A DNA stretch of 64,000 nucleotides from Aphrocallistes beatrix. Taxonomy: Eukaryota > Porifera > Hexactinellida > Sceptrulophora > Aphrocallistidae. Below the pieces are notes generated by a model. It worked only from the letters and a program-made list of their open reading frames with translations. It searched no databases and had not been told where the DNA came from. Position numbers and translations under genes: made by a program. The stretch spans positions 4,021,104-4,085,103 of the forward strand of contig OY725492.1 of assembly GCA_963281255.1 (NCBI GenBank), in the 5' to 3' direction. This document shows positions 21,998 through 31,414 of this stretch, one piece after another (the stretch's first letter is position 1; each line of letters starts with the position of its first letter).

Positions 21998-24900
21998 TTT
22001 TTGCATCGTCATTGTCATGTGGTTTTAATCGGGAGGTGTTAGATATTAAAATGACACAAAGCTACCTCGCTCATAATGTCCTGTCTCAAATTTGACCAAG
22101 ATCCCACAAGGCACTGCGAAACTAGAACTAGTTATACCCTGCTCACTTTTGAGCTATACTGAAATCCTATAGAAATATCATCAAATTTGCACCGTCATTG
22201 TCATGTGGTTTTAATCAGGAGGTGTTAGGTATTAAAATGACACAAAGCTACCTCGCTCATAATGTCCTGTCTCAAATTTGACCAAGATCCCACAAGGCAC
22301 TGCGAAACTAGAACTAGTTATACCCTGCTCACTTTTGAGCTATACTGAAATCCTATAGAAATATCATCAAATTTGCACCGTCATTGTCATGTGGTTTTAA
22401 TCAGGAAGTGTTAGGTATTAAAATGACACAAAGCTACCTCGCTCATAATGTCCTGTCTCAAATTTGACCAAGATCCCACAAGGCACTGCGAAACTAGAAC
22501 TAGTTATACCCTGCTCACTTTGAGCTACAGTAAGACGACATAATTATTTAGAATCAAAGAATTCTCGAGTTCACTATATTAAATAGTCTCTTTCCTGAAA
22601 CGAATAGTCATAAAAAAAGTTATTTGTTAGTATTTCAATATTTAATAGGGTATCCACTATTATTGACTACCATTCTACATCTTTTTGGCATAAAATGCCA
22701 ATATGGTTCCAAAAATTCCGGACTTATCCCATTCCAAATCTGGTTCAACTTGAGCTCAAGTGCAGAAACTGTAGTAGGCCTTCGGTGCGGGAGCCTATTG
22801 AGTTGATATTTAATCCAAGCGAATAAATTCTCTATTGGATTAATATCCGGGCTTTGACTTGGCCAATCTAACAACTTCCGAGGCATATTTTCTTCCATAA
22901 ACGTCTTCACAACTTTGGACGTGTGCTTAGGGTTGTTATCCTCTACAAGAAACCAGCTATTTTGATGGAAAACGTCTGCCTGGGATAGTAAATGCCATTG
23001 TAGGATTTTGCAGTATAAGACTCCTGTTAAATTCTGACGGAATATACATAAGGGAAAAGTTCCCATTGAATAAAATGCTGCCCAGATGTGCACCTTTTTC
23101 CTATGCTTAGGGACAGTTTGCCAGCGTTTTTTTCAGCTTTTGTCCATATCTTCACTCTACCTCCATGCAACCAGAAGGAAGCTTCATCACAAAATATAGC
23201 ATTCATCCAGTGTTTTTTCTCGTATTTCCTTGCCCAATCAATTCTTTCAATACGGTTCTTCTCGGATAGCATGAAGGTTTTAAGCGGAAACACCTTCTTG
23301 TACTAGTGTCTTGCAAGTGCTCGCTCAACAGTACGTTTACCCACGGCAATATTTAAATTTGCATGCAGATCGATAGTCTTTGCTCCTTTAAACCTACGAA
23401 TCTGTTGCGAAAGACTTCCTTTTATTGCCTGGTACTTTACTGCTGGTCTACCGGCACCTACCCCATGTTCAAGAGTGCGGCCTGTCTTAACGCAGTTGAG
23501 TGTATTGTAGTCCGTTGCCAGACTAACGGATAAAAGTTGAGATATAGCCCTAGGAGTGTGCTTACCAACTTCGGATAATACTTGTATTTGTTCCCGCTTA
23601 AGTTTCTGGGACATTAGAGAAAGTTTGTAAGCTATTTAATGAAAATATATTTAATAAAAACATAGAGATTGAAAAAAATGACAAAAACTATGAAACCTCT
23701 GAAGATTCCACAGCCGCATCATGTAAAGTGAAGTGCAAGTTGCTATCATAAGCATTCTAGTAGTTCCACAATACACAGAAATATAAATAAAATTGATTTC
23801 GTCTATGACCATAACTTATTGAATTGATTGGTTTTCTAACAAAAACAAAATTCTAAATAATTATGTCGTCCTACTGTATACTGAAATCCTATAGAAATTT
23901 CATCAAATTTGCATCGTCATTGCCAAGTGGTTTTAATCGGGAGGTGTTAGATATTAAAATGACACAAAGCTACCTCGCTCATAATGTCCTGTCTCAAATT
24001 TGGCCAAGATCCCACAAGGCACTGCGAAACTAGAACTAGTTATACCCTGCTCACTTTGAGCTATACTGAAATCCTATAGAAATTTCATCAAATTTGCATC
24101 GTCATTGTCAAGTGGTTTTAATCAGTAGCCGTTAGATATTAAAATGACACAAAGCTACCTCGCTCATAATGTCCTGTCTCAAATTTGGCCAAGATCCCAC
24201 AAGGCACTGCGAAACTAGAACTAGTTAGACCCTGCTCACTTTGCGCTATACTGAAATCCTATAGAAATTTCATCAAATTTGCATCGTCATTGTCAAGTGG
24301 TTTTAATCAGTAGCCGTTAGATATTAAAATGACACAAAGCTACCTCGCTCATAATGTCCTGTCTCAAATTTGGCCAAGATCCCACAAGGCACTGCGAAAC
24401 TAGAACTAGTTAGACCCTGCTCACTTTGAGCTATACTGAAATCCTATAGAAATTTCATCAAATTTGCATCGTCATTGTCAAGTGGTTTTAATCAGTAGCC
24501 GTTAGATATTAAAATGACACAAAGCTACCTCGCTCATAATGTCCTGTCTCAAATTTGGCCAAGATCCCACAAGGCACTGCGAAACTAGAACTAGTTATAC
24601 CCTGCTCACTTTGAGCTATACTGAAATCCTATAGAAATTTCATCAAATTTGCATCGTCATTGTCAAGTGGTTTTAATCAGTAGTCGTTAGATATTAAAAT
24701 GACACAAAGCTACCTCGCTCATAATGTCCTGTCTCAAATTTGACCAAGATCCCACAAGGCACTGCGAAACTAGAACTAGTTATACCCTGCTCACTTTGAG
24801 CTATACTGAAATCCTATAGAAATTTCATCAAATTTGCATCGTCATTGTCAAGTGGTTTTAATCAGTAGCCGTTAGATATTAAAATGACACAAAGCTACCT

Positions 24901-25016
24901 CGCTTATAATGTTCTGTTTCAAATTTGATCAAGATCCTACTAGGCACTGTGAAACTGGGACTAATTATACCCTGCTCACTTTTCGCTGCTGAACGTGCTG
25001 CTAACTTCACACCCAT
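21998..25016. repeat. Right inverted arm: 185-bp tandem repeats, split by an insertion
   Basis: The same 185-bp unit as in the left arm, reverse-complemented, occupies about 21998-22527 and 23877-25016. Units in the first block carry small differences (TTTTGAGC, CATGTGG, AGAAATATCATC) not seen in the second block, so the two blocks have homogenised partly independently. The interruption is the Tc1-like element. Confidence 0.9.
22528..23876 (-). mobile_element. Tc1/mariner-type transposon (DD35E spacing), defective, inserted in the foldback arm
   Basis: Its ends are CAGTAAGACGACATAATTAT and the complement ATAATTATGTCGTCCTACTG; it is flanked by duplicated TA within the arm motif GAGC-TA-TACTG. 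Length is 1349 bp. The minus strand encodes a transposase: helix-turn-helix part (23303-23614, QIQVLSEVGKHTPRAISQLL), then the catalytic core with FCDEASFWLHGG, VEDNNPKH and SPDINPIENLF. I count 35 residues between the second Asp and the Glu, so DD35E rather than the usual DD34E. The first two pieces are in one frame separated by a TAG near 23302, and the last piece (from about 23093 leftwards) is in another frame. The copy is therefore dead by at least one stop and one frameshift. Confidence 0.88.
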
Positions 25017-25110
25017 ATTGTAAATTATCTCTATTAGAGCTGCCTTATTTTTCGTAATTTTATGTAGGAGCGGCGATCGCAAAACCTTTTGTGACAACAT
25101 TTGTAGATTC

Positions 25111-28100
25111 ATGTCCTACCAACATTTTGGTGTAAAATACTATTTTACAGGCGCTTCCCACTTGATTTCGAGCACTACACCACTGGTCCTAGCGCTACGT
25201 GTCACATGGTACGGCAGGTAGGGGAGAATTTATCTGTTCCTTTTTTCCAGTTCGTTCCACGCTGGGTGGCCCCCAACCTGATGACACTGTCGGGGTTCCT
25301 GCTTGTCCTGTCCACTTACTTGCTGTTTAGCTGGTACGACTACGACTTCAAGAACTCGGCGGGAATTCCGTCCTGGGTATGGCTCTACTGCTCAGTGGCG
25401 CAAATCACGGGCTACCACCTGGACGGGATGGACGGCAAACAGGCGAGAAGGACTAAAACCTCGACTCCACTAGGTTAACTACACTTCCAACAGATTTGTC
25501 TTTTATACCTAAGTCTCATATTTCGCGTTTGGGTAGGCGAGCTGTTTGATCACGGGCTGGACAGCTTGGCGGCCAGCGGAATGACATTAGCCACCTTCTC
25601 AGTCATAGGGCTAGGGGGCAGGTTCGGACTGACAGAGGGTATGGTCTTTGTCAATGTTGTACTCGCAATGTTGGGCTTCTACATCACACACTGGGAGAAG
25701 TACAACACTGGGATTCTCTACCTACCTTGGATATTCGACATTATACATCAGGTAAACTTACACATAACTAACACCCAATGTAGTTGGCATGATAATACAG
25801 AGTTAGTTGCTTGTTTATTACTGCACAATAATACAATATTTACAAAGAGAAAAGTGTACAAAGTTTAGTACTGAAATCATCAATTGCTTGAATGTCATTG
25901 ATGGCAAAGCCAGATAATCCTCCCACTCTACTTCACACTCCACGCTCACACGATGACGTCACTCAACTGGGTGGCTACCACAGGGAACTGTTCCTCAAGG
26001 AATTCTCGATCATAGAAGAAGCGCTGGTTATCTGCAACATATGCCAAGGGGTGAAGAAGGAGGCGTCCATGTATCAGGGCCTAACCACATGCAAGGTCTG
26101 CTCACCCAACCCGGATGGAACGACAGCGGTGAAGGATATCAGAGAGCTAGTCGGGTGTCTCTCTATAAGATGTCCTCTCTACGCGAGAGGATGTGCTTGG
26201 AAGGGAAGTGTGGTGGATGTGGAATCCCACCTGCGCACCTGCAAAGAGCTGCTACTCCCCTGTCCAGCCGGATGTGGAGTGGGAATACGACGCGCTTCGA
26301 TGGAGAAACACATCGAAGAGTGCATGCGACGGAATGTTGCTTGCGAGCATTGTGGAAGTGCTGTGAGTGCGAAGAGTTTGGAAGAACACTTGACTACTTG
26401 CAAAGACTGCATTGTTGCGTGTCCTCAGTGTAACCATGGAACGAAGAGGTCTCAGTTGGATGAGCATATGCAGACACTGTGTGGGAAGTCAGCACAGCTG
26501 AAATTAGAACATTCTAACCAGGCCCAGCCTGAAGGAGTCAGAGATGCAGTTAGCAGCGTCTATAAACAGCAAGAGAACATCATTGAAAAATTGCTGAGTG
26601 ATAAGATAGCGAATTTAGAGAATGAAGCGGTGGCGTTGAAGGATCGAGTTCTCTCTTTGGAGAGGAAGAGCGAAGTTCTGACCAAGGCATTGCTCTGCAG
26701 ACCAGAGCTGGCAAAGTACGACAGCGTAACGGGGAGGATCCTGGAGGGGTTTAGCTGGACGATGCTCGGAATAGAGCAGCTCACCAAAATTGTATTCACA
26801 TTTGAGAGTCAATCGTTTTACATCTCACACCTCAATCTTGTGCTGGTTGCAAGTGTCGGGATGGTGAACTCAGTGAGCTTCAGTGTGACGAGGATTCCAG
26901 GAAGATTTGATGAAATCGTCGAGACCAGTGCCCTCAGTTTTTACAGGTGTGAAGTGGTGAGCGCGAAGGAGGGAGGAGACCCATTCATCAAGAGCGAGAG
27001 GATCAACCACCAGCAGCTCAAACTGGGAGAGAAGTGCCAGCCGTTTGGGTTCATAGATGTCTCAGTTTTGAGGGATGCAGCATACTGCTCAGATGATCGT
27101 ATTACTCTTCACTTTTATTTTGACTTGACACACTAAATATTATCTGTGCATTATAACCTTATCTATCCCATGCAACTATACAATGTTACAAATCTATCAT
27201 TTAAGGTTGTGTCACTGGCCTACCTCCTTACAGCCCTATTTGGCACTGCAGTGTGGGAGCTACTGCAACACACCTTGGCCGCCATAGGCCTGCATATCTC
27301 CCTGGGTCCCCTATACACTACTGCGATGACAGGTAAATATACGCCATTTCTCTTTCGAGTAAGGTTAGTAGGCAAATTGTAATGTCTTGATTTGTATGTA
27401 GGTGGTACGTTTGTCTCGATTCTAGTCAGCTTGTGGAATGTGATCGTGTTAGTTTATCTCGTGCAAATAGAATGCAGTGAATTACGCGATGTTTGAATCA
27501 ATTTTTACTCAGGGCTTACGCTAACAAGGAGAACAAGAGAGACAGCTTATTGGACGCTCTCTCTCCTTGGGTCCCATTCTGTGCCGTCGTGACAGCATTC
27601 TCAATCTGGGCCTACATATCACCAGCTGGGATCCTTTTGATAGAGCCCAGGTGCTTCTGTACTGCGATGGGAATCACATTCTCTAACTTCACGGTAAAGT
27701 TAACAGGCTGTCATATGGCCATATATGGAAATATGCTATGGCATTATACTTTACGATTGTTAAAATTTGAATATTTATTTTCAATCCTACACATTATAGT
27801 GCCATCTAATCATATCGCAGATGTCAGGTGTGAGATTTCGCGTCTACCACAGTTTGGTAGCGCTCGCGTATGCTTGCATAGTCGTTTCAGCGCTGCTGCC
27901 AAATCTGGAGGTGACTGCACTCTACGCCTACATGATGTTGGCACTCATTTCGCATCTACACTTTGGATACTCAGTGGTTAGTTTTTCCATAATGCCATTA
28001 TGCATGTAATTCTATATACGTATAGTAGTAGTATATACGTGTATATTTATATATGCTTACATACTACAGACTCATGCTAGACAAGTCACAATGAAGATTT

Positions 28101-28465
28101 GATGAGACAAGTTAAAATGCAATCGAACGCGCGCAAATTATTAATCAAAATAATAAAATTTGTAAAATTTAGTCGGTTTGATTGATACAGGTTTCCGGGG
28201 CTAATAGCAATAGCCACATAGCATCGACGGATCTTTGAAATCCTTGGGACAGATATGTTGAATTGAAAAAATAAATATAAAGTTGTAGCTAAAACGACTA
28301 TTAGTACCAATTTGGTCCTGATTACTAGTAGTATTGTCTGAGAACTAAAAAAATAAACTTTTTCTTTCACAGGTGAAACAGTTAACTGTACATTTCAAGA
28401 TCGATTGTTTCAGAATCCCGTACGAGAGGAACAGCTGAGAAGATACACAGAACTTGTTTTATTGA
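25111..28465 (+). CDS. SELENOI: Ethanolaminephosphotransferase 1 (EPT1/SELENOI-like)
   Basis: The enzyme moves phosphoethanolamine from CDP-ethanolamine to diacylglycerol in ER/Golgi membranes. Readable exons: 25151-25473, 25537-25751, 27206-27332, 27402-27447, 27513-27693, 27821-27976 and 28373-28438 (or to 28465). The catalytic motif DG-x2-AR-x8-G-x3-D-x3-D is complete across the first splice (DGKQARRTKTSTPL, GELFDHGLD). Further landmarks are THWEKYNTGILYLPW and the hydrophobic spans of the family. The start is unresolved: ATG at 25111 (MSYQHF) fits family starts but its frame does not join cleanly to 25151. After VKQLTVHFKI the frame reaches TGA at 28436-28438 and continues eight codons to a second TGA; vertebrate SELENOI has selenocysteine at this place. 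The third readable intron (25752-27205) holds a TRAF-like gene. Confidence 0.85.
25892..27136 (+). CDS. TRAF-like protein, intronless, inside an EPT1 intron
   Basis: The 414-residue frame starts with ATG at 25892 and has no intron. An N-terminal Cys-rich patch (CNICQG, CKVCSP; about 48-76) may be a degenerate zinc finger rather than a full RING. Residues about 85-200 hold TRAF-type zinc fingers (CPLYARGCAWKG, HLRTC, CPAGCG, HIEEC, CEHCG, HLTTC, CPQC). A coiled coil follows (about 215-270), then a C-terminal TRAF-C/MATH-like domain (about 285-414) ending with FGFIDVSVLRDAAY and ITLHFYFD, reminiscent of the TRAF ending. TRAF proteins carry signals from TNF and Toll-type receptors. It lies on the same strand as its host gene, in the 1454-bp intron; lack of introns suggests retroposition. 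Receptor partners cannot be inferred. Confidence 0.78.
   Translation: MSLMAKPDNPPTLLHTPRSHDDVTQLGGYHRELFLKEFSIIEEALVICNICQGVKKEASMYQGLTTCKVCSPNPDGTTAVKDIRELVGCLSIRCPLYARGCAWKGSVVDVESHLRTCKELLLPCPAGCGVGIRRASMEKHIEECMRRNVACEHCGSAVSAKSLEEHLTTCKDCIVACPQCNHGTKRSQLDEHMQTLCGKSAQLKLEHSNQAQPEGVRDAVSSVYKQQENIIEKLLSDKIANLENEAVALKDRVLSLERKSEVLTKALLCRPELAKYDSVTGRILEGFSWTMLGIEQLTKIVFTFESQSFYISHLNLVLVASVGMVNSVSFSVTRIPGRFDEIVETSALSFYRCEVVSAKEGGDPFIKSERINHQQLKLGEKCQPFGFIDVSVLRDAAYCSDDRITLHFYFDLTH
28436..28438 (+). other. Candidate selenocysteine UGA codon of EPT1
   Basis: The frame reads PYERNS-TGA-EDTQNLFY-TGA. In human SELENOI the selenocysteine follows a similar NS(D) context and precedes a short tail. 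I could not find a convincing SECIS element in the roughly 120 bp before the convergent gene, so UGA may simply be the stop. Confidence 0.4.
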
Positions 28466-28582
28466 GTGAATACGATAATAGGAAAAGTTCTTAAATATTA
28501 GCTTTACCAGTTATGTACATAGAAACAGTAGCAAATGCAATTATATACTTAGTACCAACTTGAATCTTCTCACTCAGTCCAT

Positions 28583-29032
28583 TTACAGGTGTGGAAGACT
28601 CTTGTTGGAGTTTGTTTTTTTCTTTGTTCGTTGTGTGGTCGCTGCTCTCGATGTTCGAGGTGACCGGGTTACAGTAGGTTGGACGGAGCTAAGGTTATTG
28701 ACACTGTGTTTCCGAGGTTTTGATTTAACTTTAGGATTTTTCTTCTTCTCAAAATCTACATCTACGACCCATGCGGAATACAACACACTACTCTTAGTTT
28801 CAATTTTACCGTTGAGAGGTTCTGTACTTGACTTCATCTTAGGCTCAGCTGTTTGCAGTAATTCACTCTTCGAACTTCGGTCGCTTAATTTTTGTTCCTT
28901 CAAACATTTCAGTGCTCTGTCCTGAAGAGATTTAGGCAGTCTTTTGACAAGCCGAATTTCTTCTGAGTTGAAGTCTTTGTCAACGAACTCCTTTCCTTCG
29001 ATTCCTTTCAGGAAGAAGTTATTCTCTTCGTA
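28583..29032 (-). CDS. Last exon of an unrecognised basic protein
   Basis: From a clear acceptor (TTTGTAG) at 29033 the minus-strand frame is open for 149 codons to a stop at 28583. It begins YEENNFFLKGIEGKEF, with an acidic/hydrophobic first third (EEIRLVKRLPKSLQDRALK) and a Ser/Thr/Lys/Arg-rich tail that looks disordered and nuclear. No known domain is recognised. Upstream exons should lie to the right, through or beyond the sequencing gap; coding-like minus-strand sequence is visible at about 29950-30305. It converges on EPT1, with only 117 bp between the stops. The plus-strand frame over the same place is a shadow. Confidence 0.5.
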   Translation of the reverse strand, partial: YEENNFFLKGIEGKEFVDKDFNSEEIRLVKRLPKSLQDRALKCLKEQKLSDRSSKSELLQTAEPKMKSSTEPLNGKIETKSSVLYSAWVVDVDFEKKKNPKVKSKPRKHSVNNLSSVQPTVTRSPRTSRAATTQRTKKKTNSNKSLPHL

Positions 29033-29091
29033 CTACAAATTAGTAACAATAATCAGTATTTAGTGAGTGAGTATAGGGAAATATTTGAGTT

Positions 29092-29267
29092 CATCAAATT
29101 TGCATCGTCATTGTCAAGTGGTTTTAATCAGTAGCCGTTAGATATTAAAATGACACAAAGCTACCTCGCTCATAATGTCCTGTCTCAAATTTGGCCAAGA
29201 TCCCACAAGGCACTGCGAAACTAGAACTAGTTATACCCTGCTCACTTTGAGCTATACTGAAATCCTA
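29092..29267. repeat. Copy of the 185-bp foldback-arm unit next to the gap
   Basis: Almost one full unit in the orientation of the right arm, starting at TTCATCAAATTTGCATCG and running into the Ns. A second foldback element or its arm is therefore present here, and the assembly broke inside the tandem array. Confidence 0.85.
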
Positions 29268-29467
29268 NNNNNNNNNNNNNNNNNNNNNNNNNNNNNNNNN
29301 NNNNNNNNNNNNNNNNNNNNNNNNNNNNNNNNNNNNNNNNNNNNNNNNNNNNNNNNNNNNNNNNNNNNNNNNNNNNNNNNNNNNNNNNNNNNNNNNNNNN
29401 NNNNNNNNNNNNNNNNNNNNNNNNNNNNNNNNNNNNNNNNNNNNNNNNNNNNNNNNNNNNNNNNNNN
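29268..29467. other. Assembly gap of 200 N
   Basis: Exactly 200 unknown bases; a round number suggests a placeholder. True length is unknown. Confidence 0.99.
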
Positions 29468-29587
29468 CAAAATAAGAACATGGGAGCAATTTTTACAAAT
29501 GACATGGATGTTTGTGATTTTTAGGATTGGGCGATATTCGATAACGACGCAAAAAGCGAGCATCGAGTTACCTCATACTGCACGAAT

Positions 29588-29716
29588 CAGTTGTAGGGTG
29601 TTGGGGGACCTTGTTCCCCCGGCGGGGGGAGACAATATCACTCCCCCCTTTATGGGAGAGGAGTGGTACTGTCTCCCTCCGGCGGGGGAGCGGGGTCCTT
29701 CAACACCCTACAACTG
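29588..29716. repeat. 129-bp GC-rich hairpin
   Basis: The left end CAGTTGTAGGGTGTTG is exactly complementary to the right end CAACACCCTACAACTG. The interior holds GGCGGGGG twice and can pair further. It resembles a very small MITE. No target duplication beyond AT was seen. Confidence 0.6.
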
Positions 29717-29949
29717 ATCCAATGCTAATCCAATAGCTTTTGGCTCTAGTGGCTCAGACGTCATTTAGTACAAGGCGTGGCTCACTAGTTCTCGAATCTT
29801 CTGAGTTGGATTTATATGCAAAAGATACTCATTGCGAATATTTTGGTCTGGTATTAAGTTTTAACCCGTTTGTATGTATAATCTATACTCTGAACAATAT
29901 ATACAGTAGTTTATTCAAAATAAAATTATCTCAAGGTAAGTTATAATTT

Positions 29950-30305
29950 GATATACTATACTAGATGTCCCTGCAACATGAGCCTTGGCTTTAATATCAT
30001 CCCAATACACGGAACCAGCATAAGAATCATTCTTATAAATACTCCTTGCAATTGTTTAGTTATTGGATGAGCCGTAGCTCTGGGAATCAACCGAAACAAC
30101 TTTTCTTCCCAAAATGAGACAAATGCATATTGGACTGGCAGTAAGCTTCCTCGTTCCGGGTGAGTTTACTGACAGTGCCCAGAGCTAACTCGGTACTCAT
30201 CTTTTTGTCGAAAATTAATTCTGGAACAGTTAAGTATTTGGGAAAACATTCTTGCAGACACGATATATATTGAGTTATAAGCATACGAATCAATTCGTTG
30301 ATCAT
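29950..30305 (-). other. Coding-like minus-strand segment, unassigned
   Basis: From ATG at 30305 the frame reads MINELIRMLITQYISCLQEC and stays open for 72 codons. A second open stretch around 29950-30040 contains SIYKNDSYAGSVYWDDIKAK. Neither matches a family I know and no clean splice joins them. They could be upstream exons of the gene ending at 28583. Confidence 0.25.
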
Positions 30306-30628
30306 TGATGCGTCATGATGACGTAATAATTTAATGGATAATTACCATTAGTGGCTTATGTTGGTAATATAATGTTATTATACGCCTCTGATTTAAATTT
30401 CAACTATCTACGTATCTTTAATAAAAATATCCGAGTTAGACTCGAAAAACTGAAAAAGGTGGCAATGATGTCATAATTCCGTAATGAACTGACATTTTTG
30501 TCTGAGACTGTTCGAGCTAGTTACGAAATACTCCGGTATGCCAAAAATCAGGTTTCTACGACTGGCAGTTTCATTAATCAATTGTATATACTAATACTAT
30601 GCGTATGTATGTATACACACGCATATTA

Positions 30629-30925
30629 CAGTACACCCTCGCTAATCTGAACAGTTATGTAGTCGTCCAATGTCCAATGTCCAATGATTAAAAAAAATCG
30701 TTCGGATTAGTAATTTTTTATGATTAGTGAAATAACGTTAACTCAATGCGGAATTAACGATAATAAATTGTAATGAGTCTTAAGGTTATTATTTCGTTTT
30801 GGATTGCTTTTTAACGATGTTTCTCAATCTTAATGAAAGAGCATTATAAACGTAAATTCAAAACTGAGGCGAATTAGAATCTTATTTCTTAGTGTTCGGA
30901 GTTCAGATTAGCGAGAATATACAGT
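30629..30925. mobile_element. Degraded pogo-like MITE
   Basis: The left end CAGTACACCCTCGCTAATCT and the right end AGATTAGCGAGAATATACAG are imperfect inverted repeats, flanked by TA. CCCTCGxTAAT-type ends are common in pogo/Tigger elements. The right two thirds are copied at 35668. Confidence 0.6.
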
Positions 30926-31174
30926 AATTATCGAGTTTCAATAGTATCTTTACTATTAAAACTCGATTAATGTTTATATATCCTTATAAAGATATATAAA
31001 CATTAATCGAGTTCTAATAGTAAGGCCTTACTATTAGAACTCGATTAATGTGTGTGTGTATATGTGTAACGAATTGATTGAAGAAACTGCCAGGCACAGA
31101 AAGCTAATTTTTGGCATGTGGGCGCAGTGGTTTTTTTAAGCTAAATTAGAGGGCCCAAAAGGACCTCTAATTTC
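30693..31174. repeat. Duplicated block, copy 1
   Basis: Nearly identical to 35668-36144 in direct orientation, from AAAAATCGTTCGGATTAG to GGCCCAAAAGG(A)(C/G)CTCTAATTTC. It includes the right part of the pogo-like MITE and a hairpin at about 30945-31055 around ATTAATCGAGTTCTAATAGT. Confidence 0.88.
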
Positions 31175-31414
31175 CAGGGTTGGGTTTTGTCCGTCCAAAA
31201 CAGGTTTTGGACAGGGCAGTGGACAAAACCTGGTTTTAACTGGTTAAAACCGGACAAAACTGGACAAAACCTAATGGAAACTGTAAATCATTGCAGTAGG
31301 TACGAAACAGTTTAGGATGGAAAGAGAGCGAGGACAATGAATGGATTTTCTTGCTAACGCCTGTTTATTACCATAACTATATTTTGTATTCGATTTATCA
31401 TGTATGACACGAAC

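Larger units (their letters stand above)
17005..25016. mobile_element. 8-kb foldback-type Mutator-like DNA transposon with 185-bp tandem-repeat inverted arms
   Basis: The outermost sequence ATGGGTGTGAAGTTAGCAGC at 17005 recurs as its reverse complement ending at 25016, giving inverted ends of about 50 bp. Inside each end sits an array of a 185-bp unit: about 5.8 copies in the left arm (17005 to about 18085) and about 9 in the right arm (about 21998 to 25016, once the Tc1-like insertion is removed), in opposite orientations. The unique interior (about 18090-21997) holds one long transposase frame. This organisation is that of Drosophila FB/NOF foldback elements, which also use Mutator-like transposases. 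I could not find a matching target duplication next to the two ends, so the exact termini are uncertain. It lies between MESH1 and EPT1. Confidence 0.85.

Noticed and set aside
17005-25016. CRISPR-like array or centromeric satellite
   Set aside because: Units are 185 bp without spacers, in inverted arms around a transposase; the setting is a eukaryotic foldback element.
25131-25150. A 20 to 21-nt intron (GTGTAAAATACTATTTTACAG) in EPT1
   Set aside because: Too short for known animal splicing and the joined frame does not match.
28439-28600. Possible SECIS element after the EPT1 UGA
   Set aside because: A stem TCTTC/GAAGA near 28565-28605 exists, but the conserved TGA/GA quartet and apical AA are not in the right places.
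28560-28925. Plus-strand frame of 121 codons rich in Phe/Leu/Val
   Set aside because: It is the antisense shadow of the minus-strand exon, which has a proper acceptor and a plausible composition.
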